DNA of 64,000 nt from Theocolax elegans (taxonomy: Eukaryota > Arthropoda > Insecta > Hymenoptera > Cerocephalidae): NCBI GenBank assembly GCA_026168455.1, contig CM047425.1, positions 91,329,580 to 91,393,579 of the forward strand, read 5' to 3'. The notes below the pieces were generated by a model. It ran no database searches. It was given only the letters and a program-made list of their open reading frames with translations, and had not been told where the DNA came from. Shown here piece after piece: positions 1 to 14,200 of this stretch (positions are counted from its first letter, which is position 1; the number at the start of each line of letters is the position of its first letter). Both the position numbers and the translations under genes were made by a program.

Positions 1-1494
1 TGGTTTTGCTACACACTTTTCTTTTGTATACGAATACTCTATATCGGTTTATGACTATATGCCTTTACTTTCTGTCGCGTCATCTTTTAATTTAATAGAT
101 ATTTCTAGAGTTTTATATCTGCGTTTAAAGCGATTTAGAACATAAAATTCTTATAATTTAAATCGTGTTAATTATTCGTAATATTATAATTAAAATATAA
201 TACATTTTAAAACGACTTTTAGTCAATACTCGACCTTGCAACTATAGAACTGTAAGTACATTATTAAAAAAATGTATATAATTTAAGACTAAGAATAACA
301 TTGTTATGCATACATTCACCAAAATCTCACTACATTAAATATTTTGATAATTTGAGACTAAAAATATAGATAGATTACCTCAAGCCCGAGCTTTGACTAT
401 TTTTTTCATTGAAATTTCGAAACGTTTTTTAAGATTTTTTCTGCTATTGTAAAACACATTAGAAACTTACGTGAAAAGGGATACCGGACTGACATACAAA
501 AATGCGAAAATTACTGTGCTGCGGAGATATCGACTAAAATTTTTATTTGATAAAAATAGTATTGTCAATCATTTTGATAAATTAATCAAGTTCGTATTCA
601 TGAAATTTAAATCTAATATTAAATCGTATTCGCATCCTTAAACGTATGCGAAAACGAAATTTATTCTTTAATAGTAACTTATAATTATATCTAAAATTAA
701 ATATGATTGGAAAGCAAATTTTATTCATCAAGTTAATCAGTAAATTTCATTACCAAAATGAATTTAAATATAAATTATGCTACAATGAATAATTCACAAT
801 GTAATAATTTTGCTTTATCGTTGATTATTATTTTTATATTTAGTTTTCATTTTATAATATGAAAAATTAAAACACAACTTTGCGAATAATGCTATTAAAG
901 AGATTCGGTGCTATGATAGATTTATATTTTATTATAGATTTAAAAATGAAAGAGATACAAGATATGTAATAATTGAGTATATTTTTCCATTTTTACAAGA
1001 TATAACATTATTTAAATAAATAAGCGTTATTTTAAAAGTAAATAAGAATTGTTATATTCGATCAGTATGTTGAATATTAATATTGATATTATATTTGATC
1101 AGTGTGCTGAACATAAATGGTTGGTCAGACAAAGTAATAGATAATATTATGTATAAAATTATTGTACGTTTTTGTTAACTACATTAAATATTAATGTAAA
1201 CAGATTTGGATACAATAAGATATACATATATGTTATTACTAACACAATTAAACCAATAAAAAATTTATAAAGTGAAATAACGTATAAGCAATTTGCCGGG
1301 CCGCAATTAACCGTATATACCTTAAAGTACATTGTACAATAGTCAAGTAAATCAACAATACCTCTCGTTCATTAACTTAATCTTGCTGAACATCAATCAG
1401 CATCGGAACGCACAAATCCTCACCTGCGTATTCGAGAGTATACCTATTTCACAATGCTAGACCGAAATTCGTTAATCGTTGGGTATTAACGAGA
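1..1494. other. AT-rich noncoding DNA
   Basis: No open frame, splice-bounded exon, RNA gene or repeat structure was seen here. Confidence 0.6.
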
Positions 1495-1720
1495 ACAATT
1501 GCCTCGTAAACGATCGCAGGCGCCTCGAGAAATGGTCCCTTGGAACATCCCAATGGACGAGCGCGCACGCGTGAGTGTGTGTGCGTGTGTGTGTGTGAGC
1601 GCGCGCGCTCGTATACCTGTACACGTTGGCTCTCGAAATAGGGAAGGTCACCCGTCGCTGTAAGGATAGAAAATTTTGCTATTTTGACTTTTGTATTGTA
1701 CACTAGGTCTATTCACAAGT
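1495..1720. other. CpG-richer island 1 with TG microsatellite
   Basis: CpG-rich sequence with alternating TG and CG (about 1560-1610), able to form Z-DNA in principle. Open frames across it (1449-1703 minus) are repeat-driven. Confidence 0.5.
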
Positions 1721-2866
1721 AAATCGGTTGCGGTGAACATTTTTCCACGCAGGAAGACAAAGAACTTCATTTCTTTTGCGTTTATACATTCTAGAAAATA
1801 TGAGGTGGAAAAAGTCGAGTGAAAAGGAGAGGAGAAAAATTGCGTTGGGGAAAAGTCGGAACGCTCGCGCTTATCTGCTACATACGAAGAGAAAAAGAGA
1901 TTGCCGATGGTTTTACGGAGTTGGATTCAATGGGAATGGACGTATGTAGAATGAAATGGAGGATCGTTGATTCCTATACGGATTTTTACCTCTATCGAAT
2001 TGACTTCGCTGGCCGAACGATTTTTATCGGGTATTATACATAGATTCTTTTTTGTTGCACTCTGATATTTATTAGCGATTTCCGTTTCTCATTGATTTAT
2101 GAGAGTGCGAATTTTTTCTTTTTTTTTAGATTTTCTGCCTTTTTTAGTGAAAAGTATTTATGTTCTAGGCCACGGAAAAAATAGACCTTATAAATATCAC
2201 GTTTTTCTTGCATTATTGATTATCTGTCGACATGTCAGTGCTTACCGATAAAAAAAATTGACAGGACTCTTGGTTACTCGATTCAGGTTTAAAAGGCTAT
2301 TAAAATGATATTACCGGTTAATTATATTTTCATTCTTTTTAAAATTCATAAATAGAAAAGTATATTAGTGTAGTAAGTAATGACGTTAATTTTTAAATGT
2401 GCAGAATATATATAATGATAATAATGCTTTATTTAAACAGTAATTTAAATGGGGTACATCAATATTATATTCAATGTATATTATATATTATTTTTAGATC
2501 AAACATTTGAAGATTTATGTAATAAATAACTTTGATACTTTAACCATTATTGCAAAGTAATCTTTATCATGTTAGTAGCTCATATAACATAATACTGTAT
2601 TTAACGATAGTTAAATCTAATAGTCTCTAAGGTTTCGTACCTCTAGGTAATTGCTATCAATATACACTCCTGTAATTTTGTGAAATAAATGTATTGATAT
2701 TGCCATTATCGTAATATAAAATGTTTTAAGTTATGATTTAATGTTAGATTAGCGTAAAGGTAAATTTATATTTAAATTTGTCTTATTAATATAATGAACC
2801 AAATTATAATAGTCAAAATAAAAGTAAGAATAACTGAGATCTAATTAAACTTTTGACGGTTTCCAT
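1721..2866. other. AT-rich noncoding DNA
   Basis: It contains a 74-codon open frame (1819-2043 plus) without recognisable features; otherwise nothing seen. Confidence 0.5.
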
Positions 2867-3096
2867 ACTGAAAAAAATTTTTTAGTAAAAATTACTATTT
2901 TAATGGTAAACGAAGGACAAACTTGCACAATTATAAAAATTGCTATTAATAATGGTAAAAAATATCACCATTTTGGAAAAATTACCATTAGTAATGGCAA
3001 TTTTTACCATTATTAACAGCAATTTTTATAATTGTGCAAGTCTGTCCTCCTTTTACCATTAAAATAGTCATTTATACTAGCACATTTTTCTGAGTG
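2867..3096. mobile_element. Foldback (MITE-like) inverted repeat
   Basis: Arms 2891-2961 and 3001-3071 are imperfect reverse complements over about 71 nt (left arm TGCACAATTATAAAAATTGC, right arm GCAATTTTTATAATTGTGCA), with a spacer of about 40 nt that is itself partly symmetric. Outer ends ACTGAAAAAAAT and ATTTTTCTGAGT also pair loosely. No coding capacity. Probably a short palindromic DNA transposon derivative. Confidence 0.8.
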
Positions 3097-3589
3097 CAGA
3101 ATTAAATATATATTTATATAATAGGGACCTGATTTTTTCCTTAAAAATATTATTCTGTTAAAACATCATATATTCAGACAATAGTGTTAGTTTTACGATG
3201 TATTTCTTTAAAACGTATAAAAAAAATTCTACATTCTAATTTATGTAAAATTATATATTTTAAATAAGTTAGATTATCAGTATTATAAAATTTATAGTAG
3301 AGGTACTTCGTTATTTATTAGCTATTTTTAATATATAATTTACAAGATATTTTTATAATAATTCAATAAATTAAAAAAAGGCACTATTGGCAAAAATACG
3401 ATTCCTTACTATTCACAGTGAACCATAGTTCGAAATAGTGTACGACTTTCTCAGTAACTCCGAAAATCTTAAAAGATGATGATCACCTATATATCTCAAA
3501 GTCAAACTCGAAGCCAATAAATAACAGGTATAACAAAAAATAAACGAAACATACTTAATCGTACGTTTACCCCAAACTCTAACAATACA

Positions 3590-4065
3590 AGTCAAAATGA
3601 ATGTCCTGTGGAAGAATGAAAGCGCAACAGTCTTGGGCCACGTGTGAAAAAAAAAAGTTGGTCCAAGAAGGGAATCGAAGAAAAACGCACGGTGTACACG
3701 CATACAAACACCCGTATATATATAAGAGATTCCATAAAAGGGGGGTGAAAGCGAGACGCATCGAAGGATAGAAAAACGTAGAGCCAGTCCGGATTGCACT
3801 TGACGCGACGATCCAGCCGAAAACGACAAAGCAGATATATAGGCAGGTAGCCCAGGGATCGGGTGCGGTCAATGGCCTTGCTCGAAAATTCGAAGACCGC
3901 ACGATTTTGTATTCTCAAGAGGAGTTTTGTTTTTTATTACCTAGCGAGTTGCATATTCGCGAGTCGTACGTTCGACGGTACGGTGACTTGTTCTACTGGC
4001 TCTACGGATTCGCGAAGTCAATTCTTTATCGTGATGCGGCTGAGTGAATGGCGCATAGTATGACA
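3590..4065. other. CpG-richer island 2
   Basis: GC and CpG rise relative to both sides; overlapping open frames on both strands are compositional. No splice-bounded exon recognised. Confidence 0.45.
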
Positions 4066-5719
4066 AGTATTGCGAACGCTATATTTACGTGATTTTTCGT
4101 GTTACAAAATGTATATAATAGTTAAGTACATGTTAATTTTCGTAAAATTTTTGTATAACTTTTATATTAAATGATTAATTATTAGCACATATTAAAATTC
4201 ATCATTTTATAACCAGTAAGAGATATAATTTAATTACAGCGAAGAGAAAAAATAGAATTATTAAAATTCGTGGGTATAAAATTATTATTGAAAAGAAGTA
4301 TTTTTTAACAAATTTATTATCATTATTTATTTAAAGATTTTATTAAGTTACTTTAATTACTATTCTCGCTTTAAAAATACACGTAGTAATTTAATTTAAA
4401 AACAATTATCTATAATACACTTTAAATATGAATAATCATGTTGAAATAATAATAATTCGACAATTCATCTGACACTATTCCTTACAATGTTGTATAAAAC
4501 TCTTTTACAATCCCTTTGCAAATATTTGGAACAAGAGATTAAAGATATAATATAATATAACAAATGATTAAGATTATAATTACGGAGTAATTTTTTTACT
4601 AATTCAATAGAACAGCTTAGTTTAATATAGTTAAAAAAAATAAACATCGTAACTGCAAAAATATTTGTGAATAATCAAGTTATAATTGGATTGTCCAATA
4701 TATATTCATTTAATGAAAAGTGTGAGTTTACTCATTTGCATAGGAAGTTGCAGAATCACAGATTGTTATGTAGTTACGTTCACAATGAACATTTAATGAA
4801 AAGCCAATTATTACGAAATGTAATCACCTGCTTCCATAACTTTATTAACTCTGTATAGCCATGGACAATTAATAAAGTTACTTTATCCTATAGTTTGATA
4901 CAAATTATGTACTGCTAATTTAAAGTAAATATATATTAATAACTAAATGTCAAGTGATTATATATATATATATACTCAGAAGCAGTAATTAATAATTGAA
5001 AATTTTCTTCTATAGTCGGCAAATATGCAGCAAAATGTAAACATAATTCAAATTATGCATTATTTGTGCATAAATAAATATCGGAACAACGTTTGTAGAT
5101 TTATATATTTCAAATAGTTCTCTTAAACGGACGGTATGGAAATAATATTACCATTTTTTAATTTATCGCTTCCTGCATCAAACTAAGTAAATCGTCAAAT
5201 TTTACGCAAAATAATTTTGCCTTCTTTTAGTTTTACGCAATTTTTGTAAACCTGGATGTAAATGAATAAAATTAAAGTTGGAATAAATACATGATATTAA
5301 AACAAAAAATGCAAGAGGTTTTGAAATTATTTTACAGAAAGTATTCAGTATATTGTATATAATAATATTTGCATAATTTTTTCAAAAAAAAAAAAAGAAA
5401 TATAAAGTAAAATTTCAATTTCATTCTTTAAAAATATTCTCATTAAAATCATGAATGGCTGTTTTAAAAAATTCGCTCCTCACTTTCTAAAGTATACTCG
5501 TCGACAATAATCAAGGTATTCTATTCAGTTTAAAAAAAGAGCTTTAAACACTCACCTCAGAAAAATACGCAACAAATCTTTACAAAACCATACAGCTATA
5601 ACAAAAAATATCGTGCAACCAGACGAATTATAACTATAAGAAATCGCAACAAAAGATTTGATATTTGAAAAATCGCTCGCAATCCATTTATATATATATA
5701 CACTCGTGTGTAGCTGTAT
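4066..5719. other. AT-rich noncoding DNA
   Basis: A TA run lies near 4958-4974; nothing gene-like was seen. Confidence 0.5.
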
Positions 5720-6205
5720 ACGCAAGAGAAAAGTCAAAAAGGCAAAGCCACGCGGGATTTTCTTCGCTGCCCTCGGCCTTTCATCTTCACGATAATCAAG
5801 CGGAGCCGCATCGCCACCCTAAAACGGGCCTCCAAAAAAAACGTCGGAAGAGACGTGCGATAGAAGGCACTCCGAAGCTTACGCCGCAGAAGAACCTGTT
5901 TCCTTTATTATACGGTTTCTACCTTTCTTCCCCCACAATTTTCCTCTCCCTACGTTCTTTTTTTCTCTCTTTCTCGTTCCTTTTGGCTTCGCATCTTTCT
6001 CCGGCCAATGGCCGAAGAGGAAAGAGGGTACCCATTACGGATCTAGAAAATGCACCGAAACTTGAGAACGACTTTTACGCGTATAAAAAAATCAAGGTGC
6101 AAGAGGTGGAAGAAAAAGAAATAGAGAAGAAAAAAAAACCCTTCGGTCTCGCACACAGATTTGATTGGGCGTAGGAGGCAATTTATGGGTGGGTGCAATT
6201 GGAAG
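5720..6205 (+). other. CpG-richer island 3 ending in a strong splice donor
   Basis: The island carries a 169-codon open frame (5665-6174), low-complexity and without a known domain. It ends at GAAG before GTGAGT at 6206, a near-consensus donor. It could be an alternative noncoding first exon of a plus-strand gene; no partner is identifiable. Confidence 0.3.
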
Positions 6206-7799
6206 GTGAGTTTCTCGAGGGGCTAGCGCGTGTGAACGCCTCTTTTTTCCCTATGTAATCTGGCTTGTCAATATTTTTTTCTACTCGCGAGATGCGATTA
6301 ATCACGCGGCTTTTTATACACAAGGATTTACGATAGATATACCTTTGGAGTTTGCTTTGTCCGTTTTTTTTAATGATACCAAACCGTTTTTTGATAGATG
6401 TTCAATTAATTTTTTTTTCAACAACGCGAAAGCAATTTCCGTGTTGAGTTTTTCCGATCTCAATATGTCCCTTTTTTTTAATTTCACAATTTTCCTAATA
6501 ATTCTATTTGGATACGAAAGGAGAAAGTGTTAAGTGAAAATGGTTTTACCTATTCATAAAACAATACAAATGTAAGATTAAGTATAAAATGTTTATGAAT
6601 TTGTTTGTATACTCTTCATTTTTTTTAATAATTTTTGTTAATTTACAGAAATAGTATTTTAATACTAATATATACTAATTATATTTCTTGTAATATTTTT
6701 AAAATTTACAGTATAACAAATAATAAAGCATTAAATATAAAATTGAATTGTCGGTAGATATTTTGATTAGCGAACGTTCCTATAAAAATTAAATTAGAAT
6801 AAAATTTAAACTAGACATCAGTACTACTAATATAAAAAACGGCTGAAATTCCGCGAAAAAATAAGGACGTTTGCTTCGTAATGGTCGAGCTGTGGCTTCT
6901 CGTTGCAGGAGTTATACATGCTCTGTTAATTTGGGAGATCCGTTCTACATAATCCTACCAAGTGGATTTCGAGCTGCGCAGTATGAGCCACAAAATCGTG
7001 CGAAAAAAGACAAAGGAAGCATATATACAATCCCGGCAAAAAAGTCAAGTATAGTCACATTTCAAACTATTCAACCGTATAAAATAACATCGTCATTTAC
7101 CATAGAGATTTTTTTAAATAATTTTTTCATACTTTAACAGAAATTTTTAATAAAACTGCGACCTAGAAATGAAAGTGATAAACATCTGATTTATATGTAA
7201 GCTTAAGTGTTTTGAGTTAACTAACTAGAAAATTCGAGTTTTTAATTTAGTATATATTATATATAATATATATATGATAAAATACTTTTTGAGGTACTAA
7301 GCAGCTCATGATGTACGTTCCAAAAGAACCTAAAAAGTGTTAAGTTTGTTTTACTGTTTTGTCCGTTTTGCAATACGTATATGGTATATGCTAAAAAGAT
7401 ATATAAATTTGTGCACACGTACCTATATATGTATATTCACTCGTATGTATATATTTACACAACTACCTGGTCTTTACCTAAGTATTCATACAAAAAACTA
7501 AATAATAATGAAGAAGAGAAATATGCAAATAGTAAAAAATAGTGCAACAATCGAGAGGATATCGTCTTTGAAAATACATTAATACTCGGCTTGCAAGTTA
7601 AAAATACGCGAAAAATATTATATACACATGCGTCAACACAATACGGTTTACATACAAGGTAAAAAGTACTTGGACTAAAATTACATAATTTTAGCAGAAT
7701 GCATCAAATCTCAGACGCAGAAAAGTCGTGTAAATAAGTGTCTTCAAACAATACGAAATTGATAAATGTAACTGAACTGTGCAATTGAAATACTGACCA
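6206..7799. other. AT-rich noncoding DNA
   Basis: A modestly GC-richer patch occurs at 6850-7020 with an 88-codon frame lacking features. A TA-rich run lies near 7250-7275. Nothing else seen. Confidence 0.5.
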
Positions 7800-8330
7800 A
7801 ATAATTATTCGCGCGTGGGGCGAGGGGTTAACGTTGGAAATTAAGCTTAAACGTTCAATCATCCCCAAGTTCATAAGTTTAGCCCCTTCACATAGGATAT
7901 ATATATACATACACACGGTGTTTACCAAGCATATTCGTTTTCAAAATCGCCCTTTGCCCGGAAAAGTCACGTATAGCGTAAGCAAAGGCACATACACATA
8001 CGGAAAATGCGGAAAAATCAAATTAAATTCAGCCTTGCGAAAACGCTCGTATAACATTTGCAAATACCGAATCACGGTTCAAAGGCGCGCTATATTAAAT
8101 ATTTATATTTCTCAAACATTTGTTTTCAAACTGCAGCTCGCCACCCTCCCCCACCGCGCTTCTTGCCTCTTCACACAACGTGAAAGTAAAGCGAGCAAAC
8201 ATACGCCCACACTTATATATACATGAATATACTTGCATGTGTGTACTTGTATATACATCTCTCTAGAGGAAAGTGGAGAGCATCTTCGACCTAATGTGTG
8301 GAGCAGGTATTTTGGATTTTCATACATGCA
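7800..8330. other. CpG-richer island 4
   Basis: Raised CpG and C content, with open frames on both strands (7834-8226 plus, 8112-8327 minus) of microsatellite-like composition. No gene recognised. Confidence 0.4.
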
Positions 8331-9389
8331 GGGGCCTAAATACGGATTACTCTTATGATTGCTTGGTTTTACGATTTAATTAGCAATTTCGTGAGAGATT
8401 TCCCAATTTCTCGATTAACCATTTTAATGGATATTTTAAATTAATTACTTATTTTACGTCATTTTATCTATTTGCCGACATTTTTTATTTCAAAGATTTT
8501 ACTACTTTGTGACCAGATAAATATTTTCTCGTTTTCAGTTATATTGACTTTTCCTTTCGTAAAAAAAGGAAAAGTTGCAAAATGAAATTGAAAATTTTGT
8601 AGTACGCTTCGTATTTATAGTAAATGCACTTGAATATAATCAATTTTAATATATCTTTAAATATTGTAGAATAATTTCCCTTTTTTGTAATTTGAATATA
8701 GGTGCACATAATCTGTAATACACTGTTATTTTATTTATTTATTATATTGATAAAATTTATAATTAAAAATCAATAGTTTCAAAGTAAATGGAAAAATTGG
8801 TCCTACATTTTTCCGTTTCATCCAGTGTTTAATAAGTAATAATCGATGTTGACTGCGCAAAATAAAAGAGAATTTCATTATTTTGGAAAAGCTGAATGTT
8901 TCAAGTATTGAAACGTCACGACTGCAGTTTGAAACATTGAAATAGTTTGGAAACTCAAAATTGGAAGAATATCACATGTCTGTCAAAGGGATATGTGTCA
9001 AAATGTTTGGGAATTTATTGATGTGACAAAAGGGCGTTTTGATTTATTTTAAATTAATTTTAAATAAAATAAATATTCGTCCAAGTACATTGCTATATGA
9101 AACCTAAATTCTGTAAAATTTTAGCGATTAAATATTCAGTATAACGCGATAATTTTATTATATTTTATAAACACCGATGAATTTTATATAATTTAATATC
9201 GATGTAACATGTAGGTAGACAATTTTGATAGGATAGTCTGTAAAAAGATAATTTGAATGGAAATTGTAAGTAACGAATCCGATATACGAACTCATTTTAT
9301 TATATTACAATGCGTAAAGATAAAAGCGTCATGTAGAAAGTAGCACAAATTCATTATAAATATAAGGATTATGAAATAACGTGCATAAT
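8331..9389. other. AT-rich noncoding DNA
   Basis: Contains repeated TTTCAA/TTGAAAC words near 8895-8950 forming a weak inverted repeat; nothing else seen. Confidence 0.5.
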
Positions 9390-9990
9390 ACAAGCGGCGA
9401 TTCACCCTTCCCATTAGGATAATCAATACACGAGGTATATAGGAAACGAATAGTCATTTAATTCACCCCAATTCCTAGCACGCTTCATGTCCCTGTTCTT
9501 GCTTTTGTCCTCCTTCCGCGGAATCCCTCGCATTTTCGCACTTGCAATACGTATGCATATACAAATGTGTCTGCGTGTGCGTGTGTGTAGTGATATATAG
9601 ATATGTGTACGTATACACATAGGCTCGAGAATTCACAGCGTGGCAGATAATATGCCGCGTTATATCTAGAGAACTGCTATCGACTCGGGTGCAACTAACA
9701 CACAAGTCGGCAAACAATTGGCGGGTTTCCCCCTCGATGGAAAATTAGATAGCGCGGAGCAGACCCTCCCGGGCACGTCGCTCTCTCTCTCTCTCTACAC
9801 GCTGCGAGAGAAAGGACGCCCACGCGCTCGCACGAGGCATCGCGACGCCCAAACTCGCTCGTCGAGCTCTGGCTTATCTCCTTTGCCCCTTAGGACTTTT
9901 CCAAGTTTTAGCTTGCCGTGTACTTTTAGCCGCGACTACTTGCGCATCTGTCGGCTGCATCGCCGTCTATCTCACTAACCTGATAGCCTA
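9390..9990. other. CpG-richer island 5
   Basis: Includes alternating TG (about 9565-9590), a CT run (about 9780-9800) and many CpGs. A GTAAGT donor-like site follows at 10136. No coding signature. Confidence 0.4.
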
Positions 9991-12900
9991 TGTTGCTTCC
10001 TTTTTTTTCCCTCGGATTTAACGATTATCGTCACGACGGAGGAACTCGTTGATCGAACTCTCTTTTTATTTGTTTCTTCTTAATTCTTAATACCTATACC
10101 AGTTTTAATTAGTTTAAATAATCTCTCCTTTCGGTGTAAGTCTCTATTTAAATTTTCGGTCATTCTGTAATTTACATTAAATGTTTAGATTGTTAATCAA
10201 GTTTTAACTGCAGTGTTTTAAATTAAATGCAAAAAAAACAAATATAAAAAGATTTGTAAAATTTTTGTATAATTCGATTGTAAACTGCGATTGTTTATAA
10301 GAAAGCATTTTGTTGAAAAATACATATTTTGAATTTGCAAATATATTAATCCGTTCGAGTATATTTGAAAAACCATAATGTTACATAGATAGGGAATGTT
10401 TATTTATGAATGCAACGTAAATAAAACTACCCGAACAAAATTGCAGCGATAAAGGTGCACTAAAATAGATTAGCTATTTTCGTTATCGCGCATGTGGACG
10501 CGATAGCTTATGGTATGCGTACGTTTTTATCTCTATCTCCGAACTTACAAGATATGATTTATGAGAAACGCACGACCAAAAATTATTTTCAAATGAATTT
10601 CCTGCACATATATGGTTTTCATTTTATTTACAAAGGAATATCGAAGATTTTAATGCGATTCGATGTATTCTCGTAATAAATGTAGTTTATAATTCAAAAT
10701 TGTAATTATTGGTACAATATATGACATATATATAAGATTTTATATTTCAGATGACTGTTTTACATTTATTTTGCTATTTATAGATAATGTTCATTAAAGT
10801 GCATACAAGCATTGCCTTACTTATTTTTCTTCAACGACGTATAAATACAATAACGAGCAAAAAATGTTTTACCGTATAAAAGAAAATTCGATATACTAAA
10901 ACTAATCTAACGATAACGTCAAATCGGTTTGCGTGACGATAATGACCTAATACTAATATACACTTTTCCGATTTTCGGTTTATCTTAGATCTCTGACTGC
11001 GCATTCGCGTACTGCCGTCTTTCTCAAATCACATTTTAACTGTACAATATTAAATGTTCACTGCAAACATTTATATACTATTTGAAAGTATGGTACGAAA
11101 AATAAGTAGAGTATTATAAATATTATGATAAAGTTCAATTGCGTGGAATAATAAAATATTATAATGTATGTCACAATATTGTTACACGTTATTAATTTGG
11201 TCGTTATAATAATCATTTAATAAATTAATATATATATAATTATCGAATAATATAAATAGTGGATATTTTATTAGAGTATTTCCCAATGTAAACATAAATA
11301 TATAATAAATTAGATTTATAATTTAATAATGCTTAATTATTACTAATGTCATGAAAATTTCGAATATCTATTTACAATTAATTAATTTTATAAATTGACG
11401 ATGATTTTGTTTTGTGATTAAGGAGACCAAAAATTGGTAATGGTATTTTTACAATAATATTTATGTACCAATCGTATACTTTAAGTGAAGTTTAATATCA
11501 ATTGAGAAGAGGATGCAAACATGCTGATAATATATCCAAATTTAAAATTATTTAATTATTTAATGAAAAGTTCAATAACAGTTTATAATAAAAAATACAA
11601 TGAAGAATATTAAATAAATGTTCTGTCGATTATACATTTATATAACGAAATAAAAAATAAACATAGAATCATAAACTTTACAATTTAGTGTAGCAGTTGA
11701 AACTTGGTTTAAATAAAAGATAGAATACGTAATAAATAATGGAAAAAGATCAAGAAATCTAGTTTTCGTTTAAAAATGAAAAAAATATATGATGTGTATT
11801 ATAAAGTAATACAAATCCAACGAAGCAAAAAGGAACTGTCACGCGATCGTTTCCGGGTTTTAGCGTGACGAAAGTCTACGTAGCGAATTACTGTACTTTA
11901 TACTTGCTATAATAGCGAATATTTTTTCGTAGAAAAATCAGCAAGCTATCGAAAGTTTCCGAATCCGAGTGAAATTCGTCATGGGTTTTTGACAGAATTG
12001 TCCATTCACCTTTAAACTGGTTCTCAGACTTTCTTTGTTAATCTAGTTGCTATACATTTTATAGTAGAATTTAAATTCTTACTACTACAAATATCATTTC
12101 GCAAACGTTATTCTTTAAAATTATTAATTTTTTTGCATATTATAGACATTTTATAATACGTTATGATACTGAACTGTGCCGAAATAAATATATTGATTTA
12201 AATATAACGATGTAATTTGTTTAAATATATAATAGAAAGAAAGTAGAAGGGTAAAATCGATGCACATTACAAAAAGAAAGTTGTAGCTTGTTAAAAACTC
12301 AGTACTTTTTTCTATCGACTTTATCAATTAAAATTCTTAAAAGTTTATATCCTTCAAAAGATATAGAGTATATAGATATAAGTACAAATTTAAAAATAAG
12401 TTTAAACCAACACTATATATCTACAGCTAAATATCACGGTCAATGTATTTAGAATATTATTATGCTAAACATATTGTTTACATGAATATTACATGTTTAT
12501 TCAACTATGCACGTTTAGTTAAACGATAATGTTTTCGTTAGTATTAATGAAATTCAAATTTGTATAGAAGATGAGTTTAATGTGATATATAGAATAAATG
12601 TATAAAATTTATTTTATTAATATTATGTATTTAAAAAGAAAGGGTAGCCTATTAATTATTAAAAATTTCATATCTATTTTAATCGATAAATTATGTAGTA
12701 ATTTGTGTAAGTAATTATTAATCGGGGACTTTTAGATTATCAATTAAAATATTTAATATTTTTAAATTAATAAATAATATTTATAAATAATTAATAATTA
12801 TTAATGAATAATAAATTAATTTATGTAAAGATTTTAACCGTATACTTTATATTTTTCATCTTTACAAATTCTTGCTTATAAAAGTTGATGTGATTAATTT

Positions 12901-13359
12901 ATGTGAACTCAATATTGGTAAGTTGTACAATTTTTTTTTCATCCTTGAAGTTCAAAATAGTTGTTTATCATAATTATCTACATCAATATTATATGTATTC
13001 TATAAAATGTAACTTAGAAATTTCACTTAACCAAGCCGAAAATTTAATAAATTAGTTTGCGAGCATGCAAGGATAGAAAACGTATACCTTGACGAGTATA
13101 CAAGTTTATGCACATACGAAACTTTGTGTATAACGAACATAATAACTTTTATTGTTGTTATCCTGCATATAAACGAATTCTTTTATAAAAGAATACGAGG
13201 ACGTACGAAGTTATTCGTAGTTTAAACGTATATTTTTGTAGTTGCACAAATAAAACTGCGTAAAACCGAGTAATACAGTTTTTAAAAATCTAAGAATTCT
13301 CTAAAACATATAAAAATCATTGACCTCTATTGATACTTTGTTGAGCATACGGTGCATTC
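9991..13359. other. AT-rich desert
   Basis: 3.4 kb without gene signals. A 7-bp hairpin GTCACGC/GCGTGAC occurs near 11838-11870 in a small GC-richer patch. Confidence 0.55.
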
Positions 13360-14200
13360 CGCAACGGTAATTAAAGGAGCGATTAAAAAAAAAGGAAAAG
13401 AAAAAGAATCCGCAGGTAATCCCGAAGATGAGAATCAAGTTGGTACGAATCAACCGAAATACACAATCAGCCGAGTTCGAGAAGCGGTAATGGTTCACCT
13501 TAACGGCACGTAGTCGTGCCCGGCGATGCGTAATGAGTCGATTGTCGAGCGAGGAATTTCGCAAGACCCGAAAACGCTAGCCTAAGCGGAACCTTCGATA
13601 CACGTGGCAATTTTCTTCGATCTCGTACAATGACCGAGACGTATACGTACATCTATACCCAATAAAAAAAAAAACACGAAATTTTCGCCCACGCGGTCGA
13701 TGCCCGTAATAAGGGCGCCCCCGTTTTTCTCCCCCTTTACTTTTTCTTTTTTTTCAAGATAGGACGCGGAGGGGAATATTTCCAAAGGGACATTAGCGGA
13801 CTCAGGGTTTATTAAACCCCCGTTGGCGCGGCAATAATTTAGGCTGCGGGCGCGCGGGTTTTCGCTCCTATATACGTATATATATACGCGCCTCGACGCT
13901 TTTCCTTGCTCGCGCGCGCGCGAACGCTCACGTCATCCGATCGTGAAAAGCTGCCCGTATAATAATCGTATATATGCTACGCGCACACACATGCGTCAGC
14001 GCGGTCGAATTTGTGCGATTGTACACATACAGACACACAGTCAGACAGACACTCACCCATACATTCCTAGATAATGGGTTTTGCTATGTATACATGTATA
14101 TGAACACGCGACCACACACCGTACTGCGCTTGGGAAAATTGCTGGAGCTGCACGGAAATATATGCACGCGTGTATGCGCCTTCTGTATATACGCTACGTT
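13360..14200. other. CpG-richer island 6
   Basis: The longest of the upstream islands, with CG-alternating runs at about 13910-13925 and CA/CAGA repeats at 14025-14055. Open frames are repeat-driven. Possibly regulatory. Confidence 0.4.

Noticed and set aside
5665..6174. 169-codon plus-strand open frame
   Set aside because: Low-complexity Lys- and Phe/Ser-rich translation from a biased island, no domain or family resemblance; the donor at 6206 lies beyond its stop.
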